A stretch of DNA of 64,000 bases from Cohnella panacarvi Gsoil 349 (GTDB lineage: Bacteria > Bacillota > Bacilli > Paenibacillales > Paenibacillaceae), in contig NZ_KI911563.1 of NCBI RefSeq assembly GCF_000515335.1, forward strand, positions 1,337,598 through 1,401,597, in the 5' to 3' direction. This document shows, piece after piece, positions 44,632 to 53,206 of the stretch. The notes under the pieces are model-generated. The model did no database searches and was not told the DNA's origin. It saw only the letters and a list, made by a program, of their open reading frames with translations. Position numbers and translations under genes: made by a program. Numbering within the stretch: the stretch's first letter is position 1; the number at the start of each line of letters is the position of its first letter.

Positions 44632-46010
44632 AACATCTTCATTCCCTTCCGCTTGCTTGGCTTGTTAAGCCGTTCTATGTTCCTACGTACGCGTGCCTCC
44701 ATGGTGTTGTCGACCGGCTTAGGCTCTGGCTTCGTTGGCAACGTACGCATGATACAGAAGTATCGAATTGCATCCGGTGCGTGGGTCAACTCATGCGGCT
44801 CTGTGGCAACGTCGTTCGGGTCCTTCTCATCCTTGAGTACAGAAGGGATCGTCCGGATGGCGTTCTTGCAGTTGTCGAAGAACCGGAGCCGCGCCGTCTT
44901 CACGAGCTCGCCAGTCTGCTCGTCCTGCATCTCGAACGGTGTCAGCCACTCCTTCATGTTCAACCAACCTTGCACGCGCTCATTGCCTGCCTTAATCAGC
45001 GTGATGCCGTTCTCCTGGAAGATCTCAGCCGCGCTCTTACCCGTATCCTGCCTGCGGTTCCACAGATCAGGCGGTGCGTAGGTTAGCTTGATATCCTCGA
45101 TCGTCATCTCGGTCAGCCGCTTAGCTGCGGCGCTGATGATGAGATTCGACTCGTATACCTCTTTGTACACGTAGGCGAATCCCTGCCGGTCGATTGCGAT
45201 CCAGTAACCGGCCAGCATATCGAGGCCATAGTCTAGCACCCTGAACCGCTGCCAGTCCGGAGGGATGACGAAAGACTTAATGACATGCACGTCCTCGCGG
45301 AACTCCTCGAAGTAAGTCCCGCCTGGCAGGCCATACTCCCCGAGGCCAACGACCTTGAACCGAGCTGGGTTAGTGCGTTCCAACTCTTCGATCAGCCGTC
45401 TATCCGCATCATCCAGCCACTCGTTGCATTTGTACGTGGTCGTGAACCGGTCGGCGTCCGGATCTTCCTGATCCCAGAATCGACGTTTTGTCCAATGGCT
45501 ATCGATCCAAGGGTTGTAGCTGAGCGTCAGCTGCTTGAAGTACCCTTCTGGCATGTCGCCCCGGATCGACTCGTCGAAGGTCCGGAACTCTTCCTCGTCT
45601 GCGATTTCGAACGCTTCCTCCACCCATGCCCAGCAGAGAACGCCAACATCTACCGTGATCGACGTGATCTTTAACGGGTCGTCGAACCCACGAAAGAGGA
45701 TCTTCTGACCGGTCGGTAGATACTTTCCCTCTAGCGGGCTCTCCGTGAACTTCCACAAGTGGTATACCCCAAGCCGCCGGGCCGCCCACTTGAGTACTGC
45801 GAATGTCGAGTCCTTATTCGTATTGGCCGTGTTCCGGACGACAACCGTGTTCGCCAGCGGGTACTTCATCATGTTGTAGATGTACCATAGCGCCACGGTC
45901 CGCGACTTCTTCGAGGCGCGGCCACCTTTCAGGACGCGATACCGTTTGCGCGATCGCCAGAACGAGCCGTAACCGCCGCCAACGACCTCGGCCAGGTTGA
46001 TTTCGCCCAT
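44628..46010 (-). CDS. terL: Terminase large subunit
   Basis: 460 residues from ATG 46010, six bases after GAGGTG. Packaging ATPase Walker A GGRASKKSRT at about residue 30, Walker B region VLCWAWVEEAFEI, coupling motif TLSYNP. The nuclease domain begins RVLDYGLDMLAGYW and contains THAPDAIRYF near the end. It belongs to the terminase_3/PBSX group. It cuts and pumps DNA into the prohead through the portal. Confidence 0.93.
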   Translation of the reverse strand: MGEINLAEVVGGGYGSFWRSRKRYRVLKGGRASKKSRTVALWYIYNMMKYPLANTVVVRNTANTNKDSTFAVLKWAARRLGVYHLWKFTESPLEGKYLPTGQKILFRGFDDPLKITSITVDVGVLCWAWVEEAFEIADEEEFRTFDESIRGDMPEGYFKQLTLSYNPWIDSHWTKRRFWDQEDPDADRFTTTYKCNEWLDDADRRLIEELERTNPARFKVVGLGEYGLPGGTYFEEFREDVHVIKSFVIPPDWQRFRVLDYGLDMLAGYWIAIDRQGFAYVYKEVYESNLIISAAAKRLTEMTIEDIKLTYAPPDLWNRRQDTGKSAAEIFQENGITLIKAGNERVQGWLNMKEWLTPFEMQDEQTGELVKTARLRFFDNCKNAIRTIPSVLKDEKDPNDVATEPHELTHAPDAIRYFCIMRTLPTKPEPKPVDNTMEARVRRNIERLNKPSKRKGMKML

Positions 46011-46126
46011 GACGATCACCTCGATTCGCTAGAAATGGATTGGGGCGTAAACGCGAGAAAAACGGAGAAAACGAGAGTTCGTGTTCTCTGCCTTGCTGCG
46101 CCTTAGAACAACCTTCTGACACATGC

Positions 46127-46160
46127 AAAAGCACCGATCAAAAATAGCTAATCGGCGCTC
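46127..46160 (-). terminator. Terminator-like hairpin between terS and terL
   Basis: On the minus strand AGCGCCGAT and ATCGGTGCT pair (one G-T) around a T-rich loop, followed by TTTTGC. The remaining bases of the 220-base gap hold no gene. Confidence 0.55.
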
Positions 46161-46233
46161 ACGGTCAATTTTGGCGATATTCGATGTGTTAAGGCTTTGT
46201 ACTTTACGACAAAATACGCGCTTTGTGCGGATG

Positions 46234-46929
46234 TCAGTCCAGAAGCTGCTCCTCGCCCTTGAAGATGACCATCTCCCCTTCGATCTTCAACTTGTCGTTG
46301 AACATGCCGAGGTGGCGCGCCACGAGTTCGAGTGCTTTCTGCTGATCCTGTAGTTTGATCTCGATACCGGCCTGCGTCGATTTAACGCCTGCATACAAGA
46401 GCTTAGCTGACTCGCTAACGTCGCGCGTGTCGGCCATATGGAGGTCAGCACGACCCTCGCCCCGGCACTGCGGGCACTTAGGATGCGGGCGCTCGAGCTT
46501 GTCGTAGCCGTAGCCTCCCTCGTTTGTAGGTAAGTTAGGCTCTCGGTTATTAGCTAGCGCGTCGTCTCTCTCCAGTTGCACGGCCGCCGCGTACTCAGCC
46601 TCGTCTCGCCAGTGGTAGGCGTGATCGATACCGAAGCAATGACGGCAACATAGGCGGCGCAAGTGGACAAGCTCGTTCGGATCCGCCGTCGCGATAGCCC
46701 ATAGACGTTGCAGCACCATATCCTGAGTGATCTCGGTTCGATGCGCGCGATCAGCCTGCCGCTTCTGCAGATACTCCTGCACACTAGCATTTGCTAACAG
46801 CCTCGCTGCTTGTTCATTCGCTGTCTTCTCGCTATACCCAGCTCGCATAGCCGCTTTTGTCCCGTTGAGGTCTTTAAGATATTCATCAGCAAACTTTTTT
46901 CGTTTTGCCGTCAGCTTATTCGCGCTCAT
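46234..46929 (-). CDS. terS: Terminase small subunit with zinc-binding insert
   Basis: 231 residues from ATG 46929 (GAGGTG upstream). N-terminal HTH of the terminase_2 type: KFADEYLKDLNGTKAAMRAGY, NEQAARLLANASVQEYL. The middle carries CCRHCFG and CPQCRGEG, a probable zinc site about 65 residues apart. A C-terminal oligomerisation/helical part contains QQKALELVARHLGMFNDK. It recognises the packaging site and recruits TerL. Confidence 0.92.
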   Translation of the reverse strand: MSANKLTAKRKKFADEYLKDLNGTKAAMRAGYSEKTANEQAARLLANASVQEYLQKRQADRAHRTEITQDMVLQRLWAIATADPNELVHLRRLCCRHCFGIDHAYHWRDEAEYAAAVQLERDDALANNREPNLPTNEGGYGYDKLERPHPKCPQCRGEGRADLHMADTRDVSESAKLLYAGVKSTQAGIEIKLQDQQKALELVARHLGMFNDKLKIEGEMVIFKGEEQLLD

Positions 46930-46934
46930 CGTTA

Positions 46935-47231
46935 TCACCTCGCTCCATCAAGATTGATCCTGTCGTTCTGTACCTTCGCCCACGCTAACGCCCTCGGAAT
47001 GTCGAAGTCGCTGCGGCCGTAACACGTAATCAGCAGCATTACATCGCCCGTAACCTCGAATACCCACCAAACTCCGTCGATCTGCACGAACTCTCTCTTG
47101 CGATGACATTCGCCGCTATTCACGACTTGGGTCACATGCTCTCTGAGTCTTGTCCGATCGATCAGCTCGACGCGCTGACAGTACTGCTCGTAAGCGTGAT
47201 CGGTCATTCTGACTGTTAACGCATCGTCCAT
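46935..47231 (-). CDS. Phage protein, 98 residues
   Basis: Starts MDDALTVRMTDHAYEQYCQRV, after GAGGAG placed very close to the ATG. The rest (VWWVFEVTGDVMLLITCYG) is beta-rich. The histidine-containing start resembles a family seen near phage late regulators, but no function is known. Confidence 0.6.
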   Translation of the reverse strand: MDDALTVRMTDHAYEQYCQRVELIDRTRLREHVTQVVNSGECHRKREFVQIDGVWWVFEVTGDVMLLITCYGRSDFDIPRALAWAKVQNDRINLDGAR

Positions 47232-47256
47232 ATCTCCTCTCGTCCTCTCGGGTAAA

Positions 47257-47312
47257 TAAAAACCGCGCATCGCGATCGGGCTTACCCCGGTCCCTTTGAT
47301 GCGCGGTTACCT
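47257..47312 (-). terminator. Large terminator upstream of the packaging genes
   Basis: On the minus strand AACCGCGCATC and GATGCGCGGTT enclose a second hairpin, followed by TTTATTT. It separates the early/middle genes from the late genes. The remaining gap 47313-47486 holds no gene; a late promoter is likely there, but no convincing boxes are seen. Confidence 0.8.
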
Positions 47313-47486
47313 TCGCCACCTCCTGCAATCCATACAGAAAGGTGCCTTGAGCCTTGTAATGCAGAATGGGCAACCGCCTAACCCATATAGTGGATTGTCA
47401 GTTACCCATTTCGCCTCAATACCATATTAACACGGGTTGACATGGCCCAAAAGGTACACATAGGGGTACTCACAACGGTACAACTT

Positions 47487-48080
47487 TTAAATAATTAGCT
47501 TTTCAAACTCTTCTATAGCTTTTTTTCGCCAACGCTTGTAAGTCATTTCGACGACCGAAAGCGCCTTGCATATGTTTTCTACGCTGAGGCCTTCGATGTA
47601 TTTCAGCCGCAACAGTTTTTCATAGTCCGGCTTTAACAGCTTCAACTCGGCCAGCACGTTATCAATCCTTTTGATTTCCGCCTGCAGATCCTGATACTCT
47701 GCCAAGCGCTCTAGAACAGCGTCTATGTCGTCTCGGATCTCGTAACCACGGGCCGCTATAACCTTTGCGATCTTCTCGCGCAACTCTTCAAGCAGTTTGT
47801 CATCCTCTTCATCAGCACCGACTCGCGGAATAGCTCTCTGCTGACTACGAATTCCCGTTGGGTATCTGCCACCAAGATACGCATGTGCTGTTGTCTCAAG
47901 TTTCTGCTCCTTGCTAGACAGGTACTTATAGCTCGGCAAATTACGCAGCCGGCGGTGTAATTCCTGCAGCTGGTCGTCTTCGTTTAGCCGGCTGACGGTG
48001 ATGCCCATGCCGACGCTATACGTCGACAGCACATTTAGTCTTGCTTGCATTTGTCTATATTGCATCAGCTGTTCGATCAT
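47487..48080 (-). CDS. ArpU/sigma-like late gene regulator
   Basis: 197 residues; GGAGGGG precedes the ATG. The body is helical and coiled (LLEELREKIAKVIAARG). The C-terminus is a sigma region 4-like HTH: YEKLLRLKYIEGLSVENICKAL, then VEMTYKRWRKKAIEEF. Proteins of this type, placed just before terS, activate late transcription in Firmicutes phages. Confidence 0.82.
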   Translation of the reverse strand: MIEQLMQYRQMQARLNVLSTYSVGMGITVSRLNEDDQLQELHRRLRNLPSYKYLSSKEQKLETTAHAYLGGRYPTGIRSQQRAIPRVGADEEDDKLLEELREKIAKVIAARGYEIRDDIDAVLERLAEYQDLQAEIKRIDNVLAELKLLKPDYEKLLRLKYIEGLSVENICKALSVVEMTYKRWRKKAIEEFEKLII

Positions 48081-48098
48081 GATGTCTACCCCTCCAGT

Positions 48099-48323
48099 TT
48101 ATACAGCCTTCTTCCGACTCTCGAAAACTTCCTCCAACCATTCAACCATCATCGTCATTTGCTTAATTACGAGGCGATTGTCGTCATACTTCCTGCACAA
48201 GTTGCCTGCGGAATCCGCGGCCCACTTCCAAAACTCGTCGCTATCCATACCGTGCATGGTTGCAGCGTGATTGGCTTGTCCGATCCAAGCTAGGACATCT
48301 CCAAAAACCGCGTTATAGTCCAT
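48099..48323 (-). CDS. Small phage protein, 74 residues
   Basis: Starts MDYNAVFGDVLAWIGQANH, GGAG upstream. Helical and acidic, with conserved-looking tryptophans (DSDEFWKWAADSAGNLC). Function unknown; co-transcribed with rusA and the ArpU-like gene. Confidence 0.65.
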   Translation of the reverse strand: MDYNAVFGDVLAWIGQANHAATMHGMDSDEFWKWAADSAGNLCRKYDDNRLVIKQMTMMVEWLEEVFESRKKAV

Positions 48324-48326
48324 CGG

Positions 48327-48728
48327 CTACAGCTCCTCAATGCGAATGTAAATGCCGGGCATGGCTGCCCAAAACTTCTCAATGATCTCACTGGCGACGA
48401 TGGCATCGTCCTTCCAATACCCGAGATCAGTCATGATATCGAACGGCAACTTGTTCAGATTGTGCGTGTCAGGTTTCGTCGTTTTCCACTCCCCGTCATA
48501 GTGCTTGCTGCCATCAGGGATGGGAAACAGCCATTTGACGATCACGCGCAGCGCTCCAGTGTATTTCTTATCCGGCACATGTTGTCCCAGGTGTGCCGTT
48601 AGCTTAGCCCGCGCCGCCTTCAAGTCATCCGGTTCGTAGAACACTGGCTTACCGTTCACAACCGCAACCTGTTTTTCTTGATGAGTAGCTGTCGGCGGTT
48701 TCATCGGCATGAAGAACTCTGTCGTCAT
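48327..48728 (-). CDS. rusA: RusA family Holliday junction resolvase
   Basis: 133 residues from ATG 48728 (AAGGTG upstream). The family catalytic region is complete: KPDTHNLNKLPFDIMTDLGYW with two aspartates and KDDAIVASEIIEKFW with further acidic residues. RusA cuts four-way junctions and resolves replication or recombination intermediates before packaging. Confidence 0.92.
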   Translation of the reverse strand: MTTEFFMPMKPPTATHQEKQVAVVNGKPVFYEPDDLKAARAKLTAHLGQHVPDKKYTGALRVIVKWLFPIPDGSKHYDGEWKTTKPDTHNLNKLPFDIMTDLGYWKDDAIVASEIIEKFWAAMPGIYIRIEEL

Positions 48729-48774
48729 GCGGTCGTCACCTTCTCCCATTTTATTCCACTTGCGCGTTTATAAA

Positions 48775-48994
48775 TGTCAGGGGGAGGGGGAGGGGCGCTT
48801 GCGTCACGCCCCTCCCTATCCCTATATATTTATATATAGGTGTCCCCGCCTCCGGGCGGCGAGCACCATGACGTATCAAATCCCCGCCGCAATTCCGCCG
48901 CAAAGCAACGACCATAAAAACGAATAACCTCCGTGCGGCGGCGACCATAAAATGATGATTTCCCCGCCGTTTGGCGAATTTTATTGCGGCGGCG
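48775..48994. other. Candidate phage replication origin
   Basis: A gene-free stretch between rusA and the primase-helicase. It has a perfect GC hairpin (GGGAGGGGCG/CGCCCCTCCC), then an AT palindrome (CCTATATAT/ATATATAGG), then GCGGCGGCGACCATAAAA-type repeats in direct (48908-48919 partial; 48935-48953) and inverted orientation (about 48972-49015, running into the primase gene end). Strand-melting AT palindrome plus iteron-like repeats next to the initiator-type gene suggests an origin. Confidence 0.4.
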
Positions 48995-51259
48995 TTAATC
49001 ATGGTCGCCGCCGTTGTCTTTCTTGACCACTACGAAGCCGTTATTCTTGTCGATCATGAAACCGAATTTCGCCACCCAATCCCGAATCGTCCGTTCAGCC
49101 ACTTCTTTGCCCGATGACGAGAACCATTCAGTGAGGTCCTTAACTGTTGGAGGCTCGCCCATATTGCAGTTCGCTACCGCGTCTTCGAACTCCTCGGCCT
49201 TGCTCCGCCGTTCCTTGCCTGCCTTGTCCTTGCGTTTGCCGGCCGCACGCTGCCACGGAGCTGCTTCTCCTTCCGGATCGATGTCCTTCAAGCTGCCTAC
49301 GTCGTCGACGCGATGGATCGGATACTGGAACCACATATTGACCGGCGCAAACTTGGCGTACTCCCGCAGCGTGCCTTCTACGCGCCACGCCGAACGATTA
49401 CGGACGGCCTGCAGTACGCGTTGAATCTCTTCCTTCGCGGCCGCCTGCTCCGTATCGTAGATCGCCCGGCGTGCATGATCTTCCATCGCCTTAGCGCTCA
49501 GCTCATCATCCTGGGATACAGAATCTCGCAGATATGTCGGATTGTGCTGCTCGAAGTAGCGACGATAGACCGAGCAGATCGCCTTGTTCTCTTCCTGGGC
49601 GAGCAGCGCCTCGGTCACGTCGAGCTCCACAAGGTCAATCAGCGCGTCCGGGTCGCGGGCGAATACGCCGCTGCCGCTCGCGCGGTCCATCGATTTCTTG
49701 CCACCTTGCGCGCCTTTAGAGTGATGATGACAGTAGATGACGGAGGCGCCTAGCTCCGTAGCGATCTTATCGAATTGGTTCGTGAAGTGCGCCATTTGAT
49801 CGGCGCTATTCTCGTCGCCCGTCAGCACCTTATAGATCGGGTCGATGATGATGGCGATATAGCCCTTCTTCTGCGCCCTCCGGATCAGCTTTGGTGCCAG
49901 TTTGTCCATCGGTACGGACTTGCCACGGAGGTTCCAGATGTCGATGTTCGAAATGTTCCGCGGCGATAGTCCCAGTGCCGTATATACGTCCCTGAACCTA
50001 TGCAAGCAGCTAGCGCGATCGAGCTCGAGGTTGACATACAACGCCTTGCCTTGAGTACATTGCCACCCTAGCCATTTGACTCCCTCAGCGATGGCAATGG
50101 ACATCTCAATCAGTGCGAATGACTTCCCTGCCTTAGATGGTCCGGCAATTAGCATCTTATGGCCCTGACGTAGCACGCCGTGAATGAGGGGCGGCGAAAG
50201 CTGGGGAAGATTATCCCAGTAATCCGTCAGGCTCTCCGGATCGGGCAAGTCGTCATTCACGCCCTCAATCCATTCGTACCACTCGGACCAACTCGCTTTA
50301 CCGATACCTGTGTCCACGATGAATTGTTTCTTACCGTTCCGCTCGACGCCAGGCATCCGCGACAGCCGCGACGGGTTACGATTCTGATTGTCGATGTTCA
50401 GGCCGTTCTTTTTGCATACGTTGTACAGGTAATCGACGCGCTTACGGTACTCGTCGTAGTTTGGAGCTTCGACGCGCACAATGGCGTGAAGACTCTTCCC
50501 GCCGCTGTACACCATAACGGCGATCGGCAGCTCGAGCTCGCGCATGATCGCGTTTTGCTTCTCGATGTCCATTGTGTCGGATTCGACGAGAGCGTAACGA
50601 AACTCTGTCACGTTCTCGTTCTTCACGCCTTTACCGTCGAGCGGGTTGAAGCGGATCCACGCGCCAGCTTCCGGATTGTAATCGCCTAGTACGGAGCCAA
50701 GGTCGCCCCCACATTGATTTAGCCGCTGAATCAGCTCGCCGGCCGTCCGGTCCCACGCGCCCTTCGTCGGCAAGTATTTGCCGTCGTCATTCTGCCAAGT
50801 GTCCGTGACGTAACCGACGTTCTCGGATGCCTCGAACAGCGTCGACAGGTACGTCGTAAGCTGCTGGACCGGATTCCAGACGGACGGTTCGTGGATTTCC
50901 TTGCCTTCGATCCAATTGCGGTCGACCACGACGTAGTCGCCTGCGATCTCATCGTCCCATCCCAATTCGTGGTCATCCCGATCATCCCGCGTTCCTCGCG
51001 GCAACCATCCGCCGTCTTTTGCCATCTGCGTGATCGTAGCGCCAGTGACCGGCTTCCCGGTTCCTTCGAAGCTTGTCCACTTTCGGAAGCATTCGCCGGG
51101 TTTGTATCGGCCGCCGTCGCGTTTGCTCCAGGCATCCCAATCGCTGGCCGTGTAGCCCTCATATTTCAGGGCCATGCCAACGTTAACCCATTCCTGATAC
51201 GACAGCCGGACCGGGTCTACGTACTCTAGCAATGCTATGAGGTCTACTTTTCGTTCCAT
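48995..51259 (-). CDS. Primase C-terminal/AAA helicase replication protein
   Basis: 754 residues from ATG 51259 (GGAAGGA upstream). Residues 1-60 match a PriCT-2 domain (LSYQEWVNVGMALKYEGYT; FRKWTSF). The middle is primase-like (GGKSLHAIVRVEAPNYDEYR). Residues 390-610 are an RepA/AAA_25 ATPase: Walker A GPSKAGKSFAL, Walker B IAIIIDPIYKV, then YCHHHSKG. The last 50 residues are an HTH-like tail (PTVKDLTEWFSSSGKEVAERT). It probably loads and drives the replication fork. Confidence 0.88.
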   Translation of the reverse strand: MERKVDLIALLEYVDPVRLSYQEWVNVGMALKYEGYTASDWDAWSKRDGGRYKPGECFRKWTSFEGTGKPVTGATITQMAKDGGWLPRGTRDDRDDHELGWDDEIAGDYVVVDRNWIEGKEIHEPSVWNPVQQLTTYLSTLFEASENVGYVTDTWQNDDGKYLPTKGAWDRTAGELIQRLNQCGGDLGSVLGDYNPEAGAWIRFNPLDGKGVKNENVTEFRYALVESDTMDIEKQNAIMRELELPIAVMVYSGGKSLHAIVRVEAPNYDEYRKRVDYLYNVCKKNGLNIDNQNRNPSRLSRMPGVERNGKKQFIVDTGIGKASWSEWYEWIEGVNDDLPDPESLTDYWDNLPQLSPPLIHGVLRQGHKMLIAGPSKAGKSFALIEMSIAIAEGVKWLGWQCTQGKALYVNLELDRASCLHRFRDVYTALGLSPRNISNIDIWNLRGKSVPMDKLAPKLIRRAQKKGYIAIIIDPIYKVLTGDENSADQMAHFTNQFDKIATELGASVIYCHHHSKGAQGGKKSMDRASGSGVFARDPDALIDLVELDVTEALLAQEENKAICSVYRRYFEQHNPTYLRDSVSQDDELSAKAMEDHARRAIYDTEQAAAKEEIQRVLQAVRNRSAWRVEGTLREYAKFAPVNMWFQYPIHRVDDVGSLKDIDPEGEAAPWQRAAGKRKDKAGKERRSKAEEFEDAVANCNMGEPPTVKDLTEWFSSSGKEVAERTIRDWVAKFGFMIDKNNGFVVVKKDNGGDHD

Positions 51260-51261
51260 CA

Positions 51262-51750
51262 CTATTTTCCTTCCGTAAGGAGTTCGGGGTTGTCGTGGAT
51301 GTTGCCGATGACTTCGCATCGTTCCGGATCAACAAGATCCTCACCTTCATATCCGAAGGATTCATTCCGCAACCAGTATTTAGGGAATCTGTCCATCACA
51401 ACCGCGTCGTTACACTTCGCATATTGGTAATCGATGTAGCCGTCTTCATCGATTGTGTGTGAAATGACTCTTTCGTTTATCAACCATTGCTCGAAGTAGT
51501 CGATATCGTTTATATTGTCGAAACCATGCTCGATGATCTGTACGATATCCCCCTCGTATATCTCCTTGCTGTTACGATCTTTGAGACTGGTGTATTCACC
51601 GACTGTTTCGGGATCGACTGAGAATTGCGGAATGCTGTTTGCGAAGACATTCTGCGGAATGATATATAGGCCATATGGAGTCTTAACGAGATTTCCGATA
51701 ACCCATCTACCATCATCCGAACATTTTCCCCTGAACTTTATATCACGCAT
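51262..51750 (-). CDS. YopX family protein
   Basis: 162 residues. The opening MRDIKFRGKCSDDGRWVIG and the core EYTSLKDRNSKEIYEGDIVQI are characteristic of YopX, a small early protein of SPbeta-type and other Firmicutes phages. Biochemical role unknown. Confidence 0.9.
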   Translation of the reverse strand: MRDIKFRGKCSDDGRWVIGNLVKTPYGLYIIPQNVFANSIPQFSVDPETVGEYTSLKDRNSKEIYEGDIVQIIEHGFDNINDIDYFEQWLINERVISHTIDEDGYIDYQYAKCNDAVVMDRFPKYWLRNESFGYEGEDLVDPERCEVIGNIHDNPELLTEGK

Positions 51751-51761
51751 CTCCGCGCCCC

Positions 51762-52193
51762 CTAATAGACGGTTGATGAAATAATTGTGGGAAATTCCGT
51801 TGATTCGTTGATAATGTCGATGATCGATGCGAGTCCAGGCTGATCTTCAACGTGAATGAACTTTCGATTCCACTCTTCCGGATCGGTGATCTCTGTGACA
51901 TCGGATTCCTCGTCTAAATCCTCTCCGTACAGTTCTTTGTAATATTCGCGGCACTCTTCTTCGTCCTTTGCCGCAAACCGATGCGTTTCTCCGTCTTCGA
52001 CTAAGAATATCTTGACGACCGGAGCTAAGAACCCTTGCACCTTTCCTGACGGGCTTATTACGAATCCGGGGCAGGCGTCGCATTTGTATCCTTGTCCGTC
52101 CGGGCGTTCAAAAGATAAATCCCCGAGGTCATGATGCTTTCCGCATGTCCAGCAAACGTTAATGAACTTGGTGTTCTTCGTTATATCACCCAT
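51762..52193 (-). CDS. Zinc-finger-like phage protein, 143 residues
   Basis: From ATG 52193 (GGAGGGG upstream). CWTCGKHHDL and CDACPGF form a likely zinc site in the first 40 residues. The rest is acidic (DEEECREYYKELYGEDLDEE). Function unknown. Confidence 0.65.
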   Translation of the reverse strand: MGDITKNTKFINVCWTCGKHHDLGDLSFERPDGQGYKCDACPGFVISPSGKVQGFLAPVVKIFLVEDGETHRFAAKDEEECREYYKELYGEDLDEESDVTEITDPEEWNRKFIHVEDQPGLASIIDIINESTEFPTIISSTVY

Positions 52194-52461
52194 CTGCTTC
52201 CCCTCCAGCCGTCCCCTTTTGGAATGATTTGCGGAAATCATGAGCGACAACCATCATTTCCGCCATCTGCAATTCAAGACGTTTTATGCAGTTCTCCAAG
52301 TAGCCAAACTCATTCCATGCGTGATTGTTGGGATTTGAATAAGATTGTTCTTTCGTGTTCTTCCAAATGAATCGAAGTTGCAACGCCATGTTATCTATCA
52401 TTTCTTTTGCCGATTCGTACTGCTCTAAGAGTTTCGCATATCCTTCATGTGTGCTATTCAT
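52186..52461 (-). CDS. Small phage protein, 91 residues
   Basis: From ATG 52461 (GGAGGT upstream), overlapping both neighbours. Helical, starting MNSTHEGYAKLLEQYESAKE. No recognised family. Confidence 0.65.
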   Translation of the reverse strand: MNSTHEGYAKLLEQYESAKEMIDNMALQLRFIWKNTKEQSYSNPNNHAWNEFGYLENCIKRLELQMAEMMVVAHDFRKSFQKGTAGGEADG

Positions 52462-53206
52462 TCGGTGTACCTCCATCCGTAATGCCTGGTATGGTGATGC
52501 CAATATACCCGAATGCCTCAGCGATGAAATCTGCTACATACGCGCGTCCGGCATTCGTTTGACGATCACATAGTTCCCGCACCTTCTGTATTCCTATTAA
52601 TCTATCAACTTCTGGGTTGCATAAGCACATATGATGCGATCCCGGACCGCTATACCCTACGTCTCCAGCCTCGGCGGGGTAATATCCCTTACCTCCACAT
52701 TCCTCGCATCCTGTATCCTCTGTATGTTGGGAGAGGGCTTCGCGAGCTTTCTCGCCACCGTCATCCCATACAGGCGGGTTGTGGACTTGATAATCGCCAC
52801 ATTCCGGAAACTCGTAGTTCTCTTTGTCTGCGTACCACGCTAGCGCCTCCCGCAGTCTTGCTTCGGGTTCATAAACTGCCTTTTTCCAATCAGGCCACTT
52901 GTCTACCATATTCTTTGCTGCATTTAGGACGATAGCATCTCGAAGTTTTTGAACCATTCGTTCAATGGTTCCCTCAAGGTCACCTTCCGTCGTTAGGCTA
53001 TCCCACAAGATAAGCGCCTCCGAAATCGCCTCCCGCAGTCTTGCTGCTTCTCCTTGGTTGGATGAGCTGTGCTTCGCAATGTCCGCATACAGTCGGCGCG
53101 GGTCCTGTCCTGCTTTTACAAGAACGCAGAACTCGTATGGGTGAAACTCTGCCGGATGATTCAGCAGCATTCCGCAAGCTTGGCAGTGTTTATTGATCGC
53201 GCTCAT
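52454..53206 (-). CDS. Phage protein with two zinc-binding motifs, 250 residues
   Basis: From ATG 53206 (GGGAGG upstream). CQACGML near the N-terminus and CEECGGKGYYP with MCLCNPEVD near residue 170-200 suggest two zinc sites. The middle is helical (LREALAWYADKENYEFPE), a pattern common in modular early phage proteins. Function unknown. Confidence 0.65.
   Translation of the reverse strand: MSAINKHCQACGMLLNHPAEFHPYEFCVLVKAGQDPRRLYADIAKHSSSNQGEAARLREAISEALILWDSLTTEGDLEGTIERMVQKLRDAIVLNAAKNMVDKWPDWKKAVYEPEARLREALAWYADKENYEFPECGDYQVHNPPVWDDGGEKAREALSQHTEDTGCEECGGKGYYPAEAGDVGYSGPGSHHMCLCNPEVDRLIGIQKVRELCDRQTNAGRAYVADFIAEAFGYIGITIPGITDGGTPNE

Noticed and set aside
48751..49002. Minus-strand 83-residue frame between the primase-helicase and rusA
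   Set aside because: Its composition follows the GC hairpin and repeats; no binding site. The stretch is better explained as a non-coding, origin-like region.
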